Shown: positions 32,688 to 45,091, numbered from the stretch's first letter. The stretch is DNA of 64,000 bases from Lolium rigidum (GCF_022539505.1 NC_061514.1:343402644-343466643), one strand, 5' to 3'. Translations and numbers: made by a program. Notes: generated by a model from the letters alone, not told the origin.

Positions 32688-35106
32688 CAGCCTATAGGCG
32701 CCAGAAGAATGTGATCCACAGTTTGAGTGTGTATAACACGGTTGTTTCCGACCATGCGGCCATGGCAGGAGCTACCTTAGCACACTTTGAGGACCTACTT
32801 GGCACCTCGGTGGCAAGGGCTCACTCACTGGACTTAGATTTTCTGGGTGTCACTACAGAGGATCTATCCGAGCTCGAGGTGGCGTTCACGGAAGAGGGGG
32901 TTTGGGAGGTGATCAAGCACTTGCCGCCAGGCAAAGCTCCCGGCTCCGACGGGTTTACGGCTGAATTCCTGCAGAAATGTTGGAGGGTGGTCAAGGCTGA
33001 CTTCATGGCGGCTTTTGACAAGCTTTACACGATGTGTGGGCGCGGATTCCAAGGCCTTAATCAGGCTTTGATGGTGTTGCTGCCCAAGCGCCCGGGCGCT
33101 ACGACGCTAGGTGATTACAGGCCGATAAGCCTCATCCACATCTTTGCCAAGCTGGTGGCGAAGATCCTGGCTACTAGGCTGGCACCTCGGATGGAGTCGC
33201 TGGTGGACCGCAACCAATGCGCCTTCATTCGCAAAAGATGCATCCACGACAGCAAACAGCCCACTTCCTGCAGAGGGAGAAGGAGCCGAGGGTGATGCTG
33301 AAGCTGGATATTGCTCGGGCCTTTGACTCGGTGTCCTGGGGATTCCTCATGGAGGTTCTCCAGAAGATAGGGTTTGGCCCGAGGTTCCGAGAGCTTGTCT
33401 CTCTGCTGTTGGCCACGGCTAGTACTCGGGTGTTGTTCAATGGCGAGCTAGGACCCTCGGTCTGGCATCGGAGGGGACTGAGACAGGGGGACCCCCTGTC
33501 GCCATCCCTGTTTGTCCTAGTGATGAACTCGCTCAACAAGGTACTGGCCAAGGCATATGAGTTGGGTGTGCTGCGACGGTTGGCGCGGCGGGATCTGGCG
33601 ACCTCCGTGTCGCTCTATGCGGATGATGTGGTGATCTTCTGTCACCCGGACGATGCAGAGTTGAGTGCGGTACGCGGCATCCTGGAGCTGTTTGGACAGG
33701 CCTCCGGCTTGCGCACCAACTTCGCTAAATGCTCGGTGTCCCCGATTGCGTGCTCGGAGGAGGAGGCTGGGGCTGCGGCGGTGCACATGGAATGCCAGCT
33801 AGCGCCTTTCCCCGTGAAGTACTTGGGTATTCCCCTGTCTACAAGGCGTCTGTCGGCCGAGACCTTCCACCCGCTTGTGGACAGGCTAGCTGACAAGCTG
33901 CCGACGTGGCGGGCGTCCATGATGCCGCAAGCCGGACGTTTGGCGCTGATTAGAGCCGTGCTGGCGGCAATCCCGCTGCACGAGATAACGGTTCTGGCCC
34001 TGAACAAAAAGACTCTCAAGCAGATTAACAAGATCCTGCGAGGGTTCCTCTGGGTGGGCAGGGCAGAGGCCAATGGAGGTCACTGCCACGTGAACTGGGC
34101 AAGGGTGTGTCAGCCGCTGCACCTAGGCGGGCTGGGCATCCCCGACCTGGCACGTATGGCCATAAGCCTAAGGGTGCGCTGGCTGTGGAGGATGCGCACT
34201 GACCCCCTGCGCCCGTGGAACGGGCTGGACATGCAGTTCTCGAAGGCTTAGTTGGATATCTTTGCAGCCTCCACCACAATGAGGGTTGGCAATGGAGAGT
34301 CCGCTCTCTTCTGGGAGGACCGATGGTTGGGTGGCCGTTCCATCAAGGAGATGGCGCCGGAGGTGTACGCGCTGATTCCTAAACGGCAGAGGAAGGTGCG
34401 TACGGTGCGTCAGGCACTGGTAGACCGCACTTGGATCCCCGACATAACTGGAGCACCCAGTGCCCTTGCACTATGGCAGTATGTGCAATTATGGAGCAGG
34501 CTGAGGGATTTCCAGCTTTCGGAGGAGCAGGACACGATGGCTTGGGTTTGGACGACGGATGGCCAGTACACCTCCCATTCTTGCTATGAGGCCCTCTTTC
34601 AGGGGGGGATCACCTCACCATCATGGGAGCTGAACTGGAGATCCTGGGCGCCCCCTAGGGTGAAGTTCTTCATATGGTTGGCCTGTCTTGACAGATGCTG
34701 GACGGGTGAGAGGCTGGCGCGTCGTGGTCTACCACATGCACCCAGATGCCCGCTGTGTGACCAATCTGAGGAGACTATGACGCACCTTCTCACTGGGTGC
34801 TCATTCTCTAGGACGGTCTGGTTCGAGGTCCTCTCGTGGATCCGATCCACCTCTGGACCTCCTTCTTTGGAGGGGGACTTCGCGGAGTGGTGGTCGCAGG
34901 TGGTGCGTACCGCCCATCGTCAGTTGCGCAAAGGTACATCGTCGATAATCATGCTTACAGCGTGGTGGATCTGGAAGCACCGGAATGCTGTGATCTTTGA
35001 CGACGCAGCCTTCAGTGCCTTCCTTGCTCGGCGACATCAAGACCGAAGCGCGACAGTGGGCGGACGCGGGAGCCCAGGGTGTCCGCCAGCTCCTCCCCTA
35101 GACTAG
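32688..35106 (+). pseudogene. LINE ORF2: reverse transcriptase and zf-RVT domain, broken
   Basis: Order of motifs: PGKAPGSDGFTAEF near 32932-32970; DYRPISL near 33113; a frameshift near 33245; KLDIARAFDSVSW at about 33300-33340; QGDPLSPSLF at 33486-33515; catalytic YADD at about 33616-33627; and the zf-RVT module with CPLC and H-x3-C residues at about 34740-34800. A TAG at 34249-34251 interrupts the same frame before the C-terminal module. The endonuclease domain is absent. It would have reverse transcribed its own RNA at nicked target DNA; it cannot do so now. Confidence 0.9.
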
Positions 35107-35240
35107 GTCTCCTTTCTTGGGTCGAGTTGTAGTGCGGGGTGTTCGTCCTCTCATGGACATGTACATATAACCTTTCTTTCTATCTATCAATGCATCGAAA
35201 CGCAAGTCTTTTGCGTTTTCGCGGAAAAAGAAAAGCCACA
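32688..35240 (+). mobile_element. LINE (non-LTR retrotransposon), 5'-truncated
   Basis: Coding similarity begins abruptly between the endonuclease and reverse transcriptase domains, directly after the LTR-like segment. The 3' end has a short untranslated region with the grass-LINE-like phrase CGAAACGCAAGTCTTTTGCG and an A-rich tail (about 35223-35237). 5' truncation with an intact 3' end is the normal result of target-primed reverse transcription. I could not fix the target duplication, so the left edge is approximate. Confidence 0.85.
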
Positions 35241-37122
35241 TACATGCATGCGTTGGGACTTGGGACTAGGCAATGCCGGAAATTGACAGGAAGCTGGTGT
35301 TTGAGGTTCCTTCTGGATCAGCCAGACAAGTGAGGATCTCTTTGGTTGCCTGCTTTGATTGTCATGGCCAAGTTCTTTCTGAATTAAATGAAGGATTTGA
35401 TTATTTCCTAGACCTTTTTTGGGTGGCATAAATTAGTTCAGGTCTTATGGTCCTGCCTTTCGCATCTGGGCAGCAAATTTAGATCTAATAAATATTATTC
35501 ATATCCAAGGCATCATTTTAATTGACCTGGAAACTTTATTCCTATCCAGAAGACGCCTACCTATCCAGATGACTACACGATCTACACGATTTTATTCCTA
35601 TCCAGCCATCATTTTAATTGACCTGGAAACTTTGATGCATCATAGCAAGTTTTTGAAGGAATCTGATATGATATAAGAAACTTGAACCTGCAAAAAACCA
35701 GTGAGGCGTTAAACCTACAGGCCCTCCATCTTCTATATATAAGATAAAACCAATTGTCAGAATCTCTGATTGTAGTTCATTGCTGAATTTTGTTAATGTT
35801 TGAAGCTCTGATTGTAGTTTGCTATATTGGTGTGCAGACTGCAAAATTTGAATGCTTAATTTGCTAACTGAATATGCCACATTGATTAGGTTGAGCAAAG
35901 ACTTCTTGCTTATTTAGAAGATCCTGATTAGTTTATAGCTATTTGACGATGGAAAATCACACTTGCAGATAACTTCAATTAATAACAAAGGAGCAACTAG
36001 CACTTCATGTAATTTATTTTTGCGGGGAGGTACTGTGTTGACTGCTGCTGTCCTAGCTTATTACTACTACTACTACCTTTTCATGATGAATCTGGGTATT
36101 TTGGTGGCAGCTCCGTCATACGGCTGAACTCAACAGCCTGAAACTATGAATAGATTATTCTGGGCTTTTCTGAACTACAGAGCTGTGGAAAAAATCAACG
36201 GTGCCTTTGATGTGGTATAGTTGACTTTTCTGAACTTATCAGAGGAAAAAAGGCAACCCCTTTGTTCCTTGCCTCCATTCAAGGTTGTCATTGAGAAAAG
36301 AAAAAACGAAACAACAGTTTGCCGTTGGATCTTTCATTTCATTGTTTTCGGACTGAGAGGCAGTTTATTTTCAATTTTGAAGACAACTCAATTGCAGTTA
36401 AATAAAACTGCATTGTGGATGCGAAGTTCAATTTGTTTATGGATGTATGTGCTATTTTATTGGAGATTGTTTTGTGAGTTATTTTATTAATGAAAATCAT
36501 GTGAGAATTTTAATTTCCCAGATCGAACACAACCTGATATGGCTGATTTTACACGGTAGATGGTATTTTTTAATAAAATAACTCTCATGTTGACAAGTTG
36601 TCAACTCACCACCAAAACCCCCTATAAGCTCTCTATGAGTCGCATTGGTGAGCAAGTGCGCAAAGGTATGCATGCATCCTTTATGTTTAGTTTTTTCGTA
36701 AATTATAAGTTTTTCTTAATCGAGCGATCATATTTCTTTATACGTTTAATTTTTTCTATTAGTTTGCACTGTGGAACCGCACAAACTTATTTGCTAGTAA
36801 AAAAAAACTTGTGATTCTCCCTGGCATAAGATAATACGATTCGATTGCAGATTTTGCAGCTTTACCCAACAATCATATATTCTCCCTTTTCTATTCTTCA
36901 TTTGACCAGGGAGTCGAAACACATCCACCACATATTTGTTACCATAGACACATGAATTTCGGGTGCAGGATTGAACTCCAAATGATGGGAGCACGTGGTT
37001 TACGTGTAGAGGTATGTTTTAGGTGCAACAATAAACACATGCATGCACACATAGTGTGCCACATCACCACCTGCCTTGTGGAGCCACGTATCTTTTGCAA
37101 TTCTTTTCCCAATGGCACATAT
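35241..37122. other. Intergenic sequence with a short local duplication
   Basis: No gene recognised. A 27-bp sequence beginning CATCATTTTAATTGACC occurs at 35511-35537 and 35607-35633 (spacing 96 bp), with TTTATTCCTATCCAG also shared between the copies. A short (TAC)n microsatellite sits near 36060-36076. The ATG at 35274, just beyond the LINE, opens a short segment ending in a donor-like CAAGTGAG, but no domain is visible. Confidence 0.45.
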
Positions 37123-37629
37123 AGGCTACCAAACACTTCAGAACCTGTTTGGTAGCCTTTGCCCATTTTTGGGCTCTCTTGGAGCAGGTTCTGAAGTACA
37201 TTGCCCATTCGGAATGAGCCACGAGCTAGAAAATGGCAATCCGTTTGGTTGCTCGTGAAGGGAATTTTTGGCTCGCTAGAGATTTGGGCAGGGATTGTTT
37301 GTCTTCCGGTTTTGAATGCGATGGAGCAGCCCAAAACCAAGAGCCTGATGTTTGGTTGCCACTCCAAAACTTAGTGTTAACCATGTTAACCTTTTCTCTG
37401 GTGTGGTGAGGTTACCAGTCATTGCAGAATAGCACACAAGGAAAGAACATTGAAATTCAGGCAAGATCTAGACACAACTGACACGATCCTAGTTCATCGA
37501 AACATAGTACCATGTTTCCGACAAAATTAAAACGAACTTAGTTCATCGACACTAGCGAGACATAGGAAGAGAGCTTCAAACTTCTTCTTACATGACCAAC
37601 CTAGTGGCATCTACGTGGTCCAGGCACCT

Positions 37630-38046
37630 AGTCGTGCCCTCATGCAAGTGTAGTCGAAGATGACCACTCTGTAGATGCTCGGGGCTTCCTTGTGGAAGAC
37701 AAGGAAGTAGCCAACCCTCAGGTTATGGGCAATGGAAAAGGGTGCCCACCCCTGATTGATGATCGCCCTATTGCCCTCGAACTAGGCAGACATCCTCCGG
37801 TTGCACGTAATGTTGGTGAGGACTATGATCCTCCTAGGGATGGGTCCGAACCAGTCAACAAACTTCAAAGGGATTGGGGGCATGCCCAAGATCCCTCTCG
37901 AAGATGATGCGGAGGAAGTTATCCAGACCCACCTCGTTGTGGAAGTGGCCGATGTTGGCCGACCTTCCTCGCGGCTTCTTGGTAGAACCCTCACTAAGAA
38001 CCCCTGCATGTGCAACTAGGTCGATCTTTGCCTGCATAAGAAACAA
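37630..38046 (-). pseudogene. B3 DNA-binding-domain pseudogene
   Basis: The minus frame encodes a B3-like segment: VGLDNFLR, then, after a frameshift near 37910, MPIPLKF-like and VDWFGPIPRRII, TCNRRM, GWAPFSIAHNLRVGYFL and VVIFDYTC. Such B3 domains (REM/Os03g-type) are plant transcription-factor DNA-binding folds. An in-frame TAG at 37782-37784 lies in the middle of the domain. With both breaks no complete domain can be made. Its position inside a possible TIR element suggests capture. The upstream part has a Lys/Arg-rich stretch (TKKPRGR). Confidence 0.7.
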
Positions 38047-41000
38047 AAAATCTCAGACACCTATAGTGCAATCAAGGCTAACACTTAGTATTTAGATACA
38101 TCATAGGCTCACAACAAGAGTGAACAAAAAATGTCTCATGTATAGGGTCACACAGAAGGCAAAGGGATTGTCCCCAAACCAAGTCTAGTGTACAAGTAAT
38201 ATGCTTGCACATAGGACTAGGTTTAAGGATAATCCCTTGCCTTGCACTGTGCCACATTTTAAGAACGACGAAATACAAGCAAACATTCAAGGCCTCATGA
38301 TAGACATCACAGTGAACACCACAATTAATGATGTTCAATCAAGTACGATGCACAAGGAGGAGTCTCTGTGCAATGTACAAGGTTAGATATCGTAATTGTG
38401 GTGTTATTAGGTTGACACATTCAATCGGTGGCCAAGAAACACATGAAGCAATATAAATAGATAGGAGAAGGAACTATCAAACACTGCGCCTCATATTAAT
38501 GACCTAGCGACACAAATGATTCTTTCTCACCAAGTTCTATACACAGACATGAGTAATTGTACAATGCGCAAGGTCAAAAAATATCATTATGCCACCAATA
38601 TGTAGCCATATCATAATCATTGTCCCATCACAATAGCTAGATAATAGCAAGGGCCTCGTATAGTCATTGAACACACAAATCTTAGAGACGGGGTTAGTGA
38701 ACCTAGTAAATTGCTAACAATCAATGTTAGAACAATGTACATGGTTCACTGACTCCTTCCCTAGATTTGGGCCACAATTTAATCATTGGCCTGAAATATG
38801 AATAACACAATGAATGAAATGTATGCCTTATAACTTATAAGTGTAACCTATGAATCAGCTACCATAGCAACAAGCAGTGTATGAGATAATTGAATATTTA
38901 ACAAATGCCATGCACAATGAATTTGGTAAGGTGATTGACATACTCTTGTTAAATGTTCATTACCCCATTGATCTATGTGCTCTCATAGTGATGAGTGGAA
39001 TTTATCTACACTTTTAGAGCACACTTTATGCATAGTTACCACTCATCTCATGCCTAATCTAGCTACAACTATGCCTATTATACACGATGACGTGTTTTAT
39101 TTATTATCATATGAGTTTTGCATAAGTAGTAGTTTAGGTAGAATTTTATCACTTTTTCTCGTCTTTGATAAGTTTATAGGTGTTATGGATGATTATGAAT
39201 AAATAAAACGAAGAGGACATAATATGAAGGAGATACAGGCACCAGGCTTAGCTATTTGAGGAGTGGAAAAGGATAATTTTTCCATCATCACAAAATAAAG
39301 ATCCAAAACCATGGTGTTGTAGCTATTGTCCATATGAGTCCAACAAGCCAAATAACACCTCAATTGTACACATTTCATACCATTGCAATGATCATGCCTT
39401 GTATCTCTTTATGTAAGTAGTCTCTTTGTTCTTGGTGATATGGTGAAACCCTAACCTAAATTGTGATGTGAAATAAAGATGGTTATACTTTGTTTATATG
39501 TTGTGTTTTAGTTTTCTCTCTTGATGTTGTGTGAAGATCTCCATGCAATATTTGCCCAAGGAACAACAGAGGGAACTACCTCTAGAAATATGGTAGTAGG
39601 GAGGCGCCAAGTGACACCCTCACGCTGATCTTCTGTCATGTGGTTAGAGGGGCATGAAATGGGACTCACAAAGCTTATACATATCCAAGGGTCTTTGGTT
39701 GAACCCTTAATAGTTTGTGCATTCATTTGGCTAGCCTGGTACATGGCTGTGGTTATGAGTGGTGGTTGATTAGATGGCTGGTCTGCAATCACCAATTTAG
39801 GAGCTCCTCCCTATACATGCATAAAACAAAGGCTAATTCATGAAGTTAAACACATAGTCTAAATGCTAGTGTTGGATCTAATATTCCCCGAGAACTCATT
39901 TTACCATATCGTTGCACTCCACAACCCAACTCACATGCTCATGTTTACTTTTATTCTTAGTTTACTTTAATCTTGTTTAATTCTTTTACTTTTAGTCACT
40001 TTAAACTCTACCAAGTATTTTACCTCTAGTAACTTATAGAGTAGGTTATTTCCAAATCACGGTTTGGGTGCGAACGTGGCTACGCCTGACACGTAGTTGC
40101 AGGGCTGTGTAGTTTCCATCCTGCAAAGTTTACATGGGACAAACTTTATAATAAATATTTGTTGCTAGAAGTACTACAGTAACCTTGTTGTTGGTGCAGG
40201 AACCGGTCATCACATAGATCTAATCATATCAGCAGAAGCATGAAAGATCCAACACTGGAGGTGCAGAATCCCCTTCCCCTATTTGCATCTACAATAAAAG
40301 CAGTTGTGGGATGTAATACTAGTTTCATGTTAGTCCTAAATAGCGAAGAACAAGCAAATTAAATGTGAACATGCGAACAAAAAGTAGCACATCCAAGCAA
40401 ATCAAAATTGTGAACATGAAAAAATCTCTGTGCTAGTCCTAAATAGCGATGAACAACAAGCAATCATCAATTGTAACCAAACCCTAACGGTTACCTTAAC
40501 CGATCTAATCTGCACATCATAGCAGTGTGCAGAACCCTGTGAGCTCGTCCAGATCCCCAATGAAGAAGCGAGGGAGAGGGTGGTTCATGCTTACCTCCAT
40601 TGTCAAGTTCGACGACGAGTTTGAGATCACACTGGTAGTCGCTTTGCAGGTCCCTTTCGCATTGCAGGTTGCACCCAAGGTCGCGGTCGGTGCCGCCGAC
40701 GTCTCTTCATCCGGTCCCAATCCTCCTCACGATGATGTGATAGATTGGTCGATGGCAGTGCAACCGCCTATTGATGTGATCGGTTGAGGGTGAGAGTGGA
40801 TCAGGGAGAGTGAGATGAAGGAGTGGGGGCTGTGAGGCGATTTATGGTGCGTGTTTCCGAAGGGACGCGGTGTTTCCCTCTCCTTCCCCATGCATGCAAC
40901 CCAGCGACGAGAACATGGCAGGATCCACATAAACGACCGATTCGGTCGTTCCGCCCGGGGTAGGTTCAGAGGTGCTTTAAAACCCATGTTGTGCAACAAT

Positions 41001-41065
41001 GCCAAGGAGTACAGTCAACCAAACGGCCTATTTTGTTTCCCCCGGATGCGGGCTTAAGGGACTCT
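38047..41065. other. Mostly non-coding interior of the possible TIR element
   Basis: AT-rich sequence without a supportable gene from 38050 to 40500. A GC-richer block at 40517-40790 holds a 67-codon minus frame (ending LDELTGFCTLL), possibly the first exon of the captured B3 gene. This is a guess from position and strand only. CCTAAATAGCGA(A/T)GAACAA recurs near 40335 and 40439. Confidence 0.35.
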
Positions 41066-41078
41066 AGGCTACCAAACA

Positions 41079-42140
41079 CTCCCATATATGTCTCCATGGC
41101 TAGATGTACTTTTGAAAGATTGTTGATTGACAGAAGTCAACTCGGGTGGTTTATGACCCGAACCTTCACGGTACTCTTCTTTAAGCTTGGCATATAAGCT
41201 TCTTAGTGACTCCATCACATCTTTCTCTCCCTCCCCTGGCTCGCTTTCCTGCATATATGTGATGACGAATGAAGCCTGGTGCACAGATGGGTACATGAGC
41301 ACGCGGTGGTTAGCTAACACGTGTCTAACGCCGTTGTCTGTCTGTTATCTATGGTGGGAACACGGCAGCGTGTGGTATAAAAAAATGCCTGTCTTGTTTA
41401 TTCCCATCTCCCACCAGATGCAGGGGTGTTCTTTCTAGGGAGAGGCGCCGTGCGCGGCTCTGTTCGGTGCGACAATGCATTAAGATCTGCCAAACGACAC
41501 CGCTCTTTATCCTATTCCGTATATCTTATCATCTCACGAGCCTCTCATGATCACATAACCTCTCTCTCTCATATCTCCACGGGAGCCACGCCGGAAAACT
41601 TGAGGAATGGGAGGCCGGAGAGAGGAGGAGGCCGTCGTCGTTGAAGAGCACTAGGAGGCGCGCAGCGGCTAGCGCGGGGACGCCGGCGCCAAGCCGTCGA
41701 CCAACGCGGTGAGGGCTCCGCCGGTGCGTCTACGATGAGCTCGACGAGGAGGCGTCCCTCGCCGGCACAGGGAAAGCTCCGCCTAGCGCGGAGAGGAGGT
41801 GTTCGTCCATAGCACGGGCCAACACCGCTGAGCACGGGGACCGCGCCGTGGTCGAGCGCGGGGCAGCCGCCGTCGTCGAGCACGCTGTGGGGAAGCCGCC
41901 GCCGAGCGCGGGGACGACACTGTGGTCGAGCGCGGGGACGCCGCCGAGCACGGGGATGTCGCTGTGTCGAGCGCGGGGACGTCTCCGCCGACGAGCACGT
42001 TGTGGGAAAGCCGCCGCCGAGCACGGGGACACCACCGCCGAGCGTAAAGAGGAGCGTACAGATTGTTGTTTCTGGAAAGGCAACAAGACACCAAACTGAA
42101 GGCCTATTCTAGGTGATCGACCGATGCCCGGCGGTCGGAG
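41079..42140. other. Intergenic, ending in a GC-rich minisatellite
   Basis: 41079-41580 shows no gene. About 41650-42050 is GC-rich and repetitive (see the next entry). Open frames on both strands here follow base composition. Confidence 0.45.
41840..42050. repeat. GC-rich minisatellite
   Basis: Variants of GTCGAGCGCGGGGACGCCGCC repeat about eight times with irregular spacing, interleaved with GGGAAGCCGCCGCCGAGC. Confidence 0.65.
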
Positions 42141-42530
42141 ATGAGCTGCTTTGCATGCTTCAGGCCAGCGTCGGCAGTGGACGACGAGGACGGCGATGGG
42201 AAGGAGGCGGCACCATTGCCGTTGCAGCCGTCGGCGTCCAAGAGGCTCGGCTCCAGACGCGGCAGCCTGACGCGCAACAATCCTGCGCTTCAGCATCAAG
42301 CGCGGCCTAGCAACATCACGAGCTACAGCGCGTGCCTTCACGTACGACCAGCTCGCCGCCGCCACGGACAACTTCCGCGCCGACTGCCTCCTTGGCGAGG
42401 GCAGCTTCAGCCGCGTCTACGGTGGCCGGCTCGAGGACGACCTGGTGGTGGCCGTGAAGCAGCTGGATCTCAACGGCGTGTGCAGGGCAACCGGAAGTTC
42501 GTCGTCGAGGTTGGGACTGCTTGTTCCTAA
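42141..42530 (+). pseudogene. Receptor-like cytoplasmic kinase (RLCK VII/PBL type), first-exon pseudogene
   Basis: The ATG at 42141 starts MSCFACF, a Cys-rich membrane-anchoring start typical of PBL kinases. A basic linker follows, then after a frameshift near 42325 the start of a kinase domain: [14 protein letters not shown], glycine-loop GEGSFSRVY (third loop Gly replaced by Ser) and VAVKQL with the ATP-binding Lys. A second shift of two extra bases at about 42480 precedes the QGNR-FVVEV segment, where homologues have an exon boundary. Nothing of the catalytic loop follows, so it is a broken first exon only. Intact relatives relay immune-receptor signals at the plasma membrane (family knowledge). 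Confidence 0.75.
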
Positions 42531-43025
42531 TATTATGGAGCTAGGAGCGATCGACAGTGCACATTATATAACTAAAAATTATGTAGCTTCTTTTCTACCC
42601 ACGGGTCCCACCTAGACCATCGGAAGTCAGAGTTGTATTGAATAAGTAGATTTCACGTCGTTTGATTCCCGTTTGTGAAGTTACAATCCTAAAGCAAATC
42701 CAACGTTAAAGAGAGGGTGCACACCTACCCATGTGATCACCAAATCCACTCTCGACAATCCTATGTGATGATTTAGAGGAAAAAATGGGAGGCTGGGAGA
42801 CGAAATTCAGCTCAACAATCATCTTATTTTTGACATTCCACAAAGTCCAACAACGCTGCAAAACAAATCCAAATAACTCTACTTGTGCGACCCAAAATAC
42901 TTTGTGAAAGGGCATTTCTCTAAGCATCATCATCTCAAATCATAGGACATATAAGTTGAAATATGGACGTAGGACTTTTTTTTGTTAATATATATACTAG
43001 ATTATTATAGGACTTAGTATGCAAT

Positions 43026-43179
43026 ACACTTATCTCCTTCATCTCTTGCAATTCATGAGCGTATAAGAAGTTGGGGTTAACATGTTTGTAAGTATAGTCG
43101 ACACACTTATCTCCTTCATCTCTTGCAATTCACGAGCGTATAAGAAGTTGGGGTTAACAGGTTTGTAAGTATAGTCTAC
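43026..43179. repeat. 77-bp tandem duplication
   Basis: Two head-to-tail copies (43026-43102 and 43103-43179) beginning ACACTTATCTCCTTCATCTC, nearly identical. Confidence 0.85.
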
Positions 43180-43454
43180 ACAAACCATGTTTACACTTGT
43201 TTAAATAGAAGCTGCACTATCTTTGAGCGGAACATCTACCAACATGTTGTCTTTAAGTGTTGAGTCATTGTCATTCTCCGGAGTCATAGATGGATTTTAG
43301 CTTCCTGCCGATCGTGTATGAGAGAACGCGATAGGAAAAACCAAGAGGAGGGGCAACTGACTAGTGAAAATGATGATGGTCATCTCATACCTTCAGCCAT
43401 GTGTTGTTTGATGCGGATGCACCAATGTCGAGGTCATAGATGCATCATAGTTAA

Positions 43455-44010
43455 GGGTGAACATTTTACCAATGTGTATGTTACCCGCGGGTACCGTACA
43501 CCCATATGGATAGGATATGCATACACTTTTGTATATATGGGTAGTATCCATACCCTACTAGCCAAGTTGTTGGTAAGGCATGGGTACACCCATATGCCCA
43601 CAGGTATACCCAAACCCTACCAATTTTAACCTGACATATGCTCCTTCGATTTCTCGATCCACTCGCCCTCCCTATTACGCCGTTATAACATGGAGTTGGC
43701 AACAATGCCAGCGAACTCCATGTCTCCCCTCTAGATCTAGTCATTTCTCACTTTCTTTATCCACAAAGGTGAACGCTAGGCAGAGAAATACTCAGTAGAG
43801 AGTAGAAAAACACAACTGTGATGTGATGGTGCGCAGTAGGATGTGATGATCTACCCAATGGACACCCAACGGGTAAGGATATCCAACAGATGTGGGTCTG
43901 GGTAAAGTTTTATACTCATGGGTATATGTGCGAATAAAATTATGTACTCACGAGCATGCAAATTTATGGTATTGCTCTACCCTATCTATACCCTACTCAT
44001 TGCCATTCTA
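43455..44010. mobile_element. Probable hAT-type element remnant
   Basis: Left part TTAAGGGTGAACATTTTACC and right part TACCCTACTCATTGCCATTC, with many ACCCATA/GGGTA motifs inside, resemble the subterminal style of the hAT element at 10782-11595. The ends match poorly and no target duplication was found. Confidence 0.35.
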
Positions 44011-44562
44011 AACATATACAATCATCCCGTCAAGAGGAGTGATGGCGTCGACGAGGGGGTTGTTGGCGTCGGCGCCAGCTATAGCGGTACCGAACTTGGT
44101 GTTCTTCTCCTTCCACTCCTGACAGAGTTTGTGCTAATAACATGTTCAAATTATGGCAGAACACACGCGGAAGTGGACACAAGATATAGGTAAGACTATA
44201 TATTTATTTTTCACATCTTCGAATAGAGTATATTTGTACATTATTTTTATACAATAGGACTGACGATGGATGTGTCCCTTAAAGGATCCTAAAAAATCGA
44301 TGGAAAAGAAAGCAAATGAAGAGGGGAAAAGGAAATAAATGAACTTGGTTCCAACTTCGAACACAATCCATAACATGATAATATAATTTTTGATTGAACA
44401 CTTGCAAATGCAAATAGCAAGTTTGCAGGCATGCACAGTAAATGGTACCTAACCAATTGCAAAAAAACAAACTTTGTAATATGCATCAATATATGGTCGA
44501 GAAAATAAAAGTTACGTGAATACTTCATAATATTAATGTCACAGCAATAACAAATACTTGCA

Positions 44563-44994
44563 TCATTTCCCTTTCGCGGTCTTTCTCCTCTTCAAAGCTT
44601 CCTTTCTCTTCTTGTCCATCTCCTTCTCTCTGGCCTCTCTTTCTCGCCTTTTCTTTGCTTCCTCCTCATGCTTCTTTCTCTCCTTTTCGACATTTGCCTT
44701 CAGTTTCTCTTCCTCTTTTTTAGCCCTTCTCATCTTCTCCTTCTCCATTCTCGCCTCATGTACGGGCAAATGTTTTTCTTTCCCCTTTGCCTTACCAGCC
44801 ACTTGGGCGTTCTCCATCGCCTTGGCCCTCTGCGCAGCCCTTCTGATCCTCCTCCCTTCCTCCATCTCGTAGGCGGCCATGTTCCTCCTCAGGCGGAAGC
44901 ATGGCGTCTTCTCCGCCTCCTCCCTCCGCCTCATCTCCTTTCTCCGACGCTCCTCCTCTGCTTGACGTTGCCGCCTAGCCGTGAAACACATCAT
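44563..44994 (-). CDS. Hypothetical Lys/Arg/Glu-rich coiled-coil protein, single exon
   Basis: 143 codons from an ATG at 44994 (MMCFTARRQRQAEEERR) to TGA at 44563. About half the residues are Lys, Arg or Glu with long runs of alternating charge (MEKEKMRRAKKEEEKL), so it should be a single long helix or coiled coil with a nuclear-localisation-like basic C-terminus (KRRKTAKGK). No catalytic motif. A TATA box lies about 100 bp upstream, favouring a real small gene. I do not recognise the family. Low-complexity charged frames can also arise by chance in purine-rich DNA, so expression evidence decides. Confidence 0.45.
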   Translation of the reverse strand: MMCFTARRQRQAEEERRRKEMRRREEAEKTPCFRLRRNMAAYEMEEGRRIRRAAQRAKAMENAQVAGKAKGKEKHLPVHEARMEKEKMRRAKKEEEKLKANVEKERKKHEEEAKKRREREAREKEMDKKRKEALKRRKTAKGK

Positions 44995-45091
44995 GAATTC
45001 TTGTGCTAGCTAAGATCAAGAACTAGTGTTCAGGTTCACTAGCGATTGCGTGGCTTATCTAACATCTACAGGGTTGAAGCGAGCTTCTTGC

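Larger units (their letters stand above)
37146..41078. mobile_element. Possible TIR transposon carrying gene pieces (3.9 kb)
   Basis: TGTTTGGTAGCCT at 37146-37158 has its exact reverse complement at 41066-41078; a third copy of AGGCTACCAAACA lies at 37123-37135, just outside the left end. Sequences near both ends contain GTTTGGTTG/CAACCAAAC motifs. No convincing target duplication was found. A captured B3 pseudogene and a possible first exon on the same strand (40517-40720) lie inside. The class could be Harbinger, hAT or MULE. Confidence 0.4.
42531..44562. other. Intergenic with degraded repeats
   Basis: A minus frame at 42706-42933 faintly resembles LINE-tail protein (LQRCWTLWN) but is too weak to call. 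The rest is AT-rich apart from the repeats listed separately. Confidence 0.4.

Noticed and set aside
36965..37000. tRNA B-box-like sequence
   Set aside because: No A box, cloverleaf or anticodon arm around it.
41569..42371. Two long minus frames rich in Arg/Ala/Pro
   Set aside because: Minisatellite and antisense-kinase shadows.
42706..42933. Possible LINE-tail protein on the minus strand
   Set aside because: Resemblance limited to a few aromatic residues; not enough to call.
43026..43179. Possible CRISPR-like or satellite array
   Set aside because: Only two adjacent copies with no spacers; a simple tandem duplication in a plant genome.
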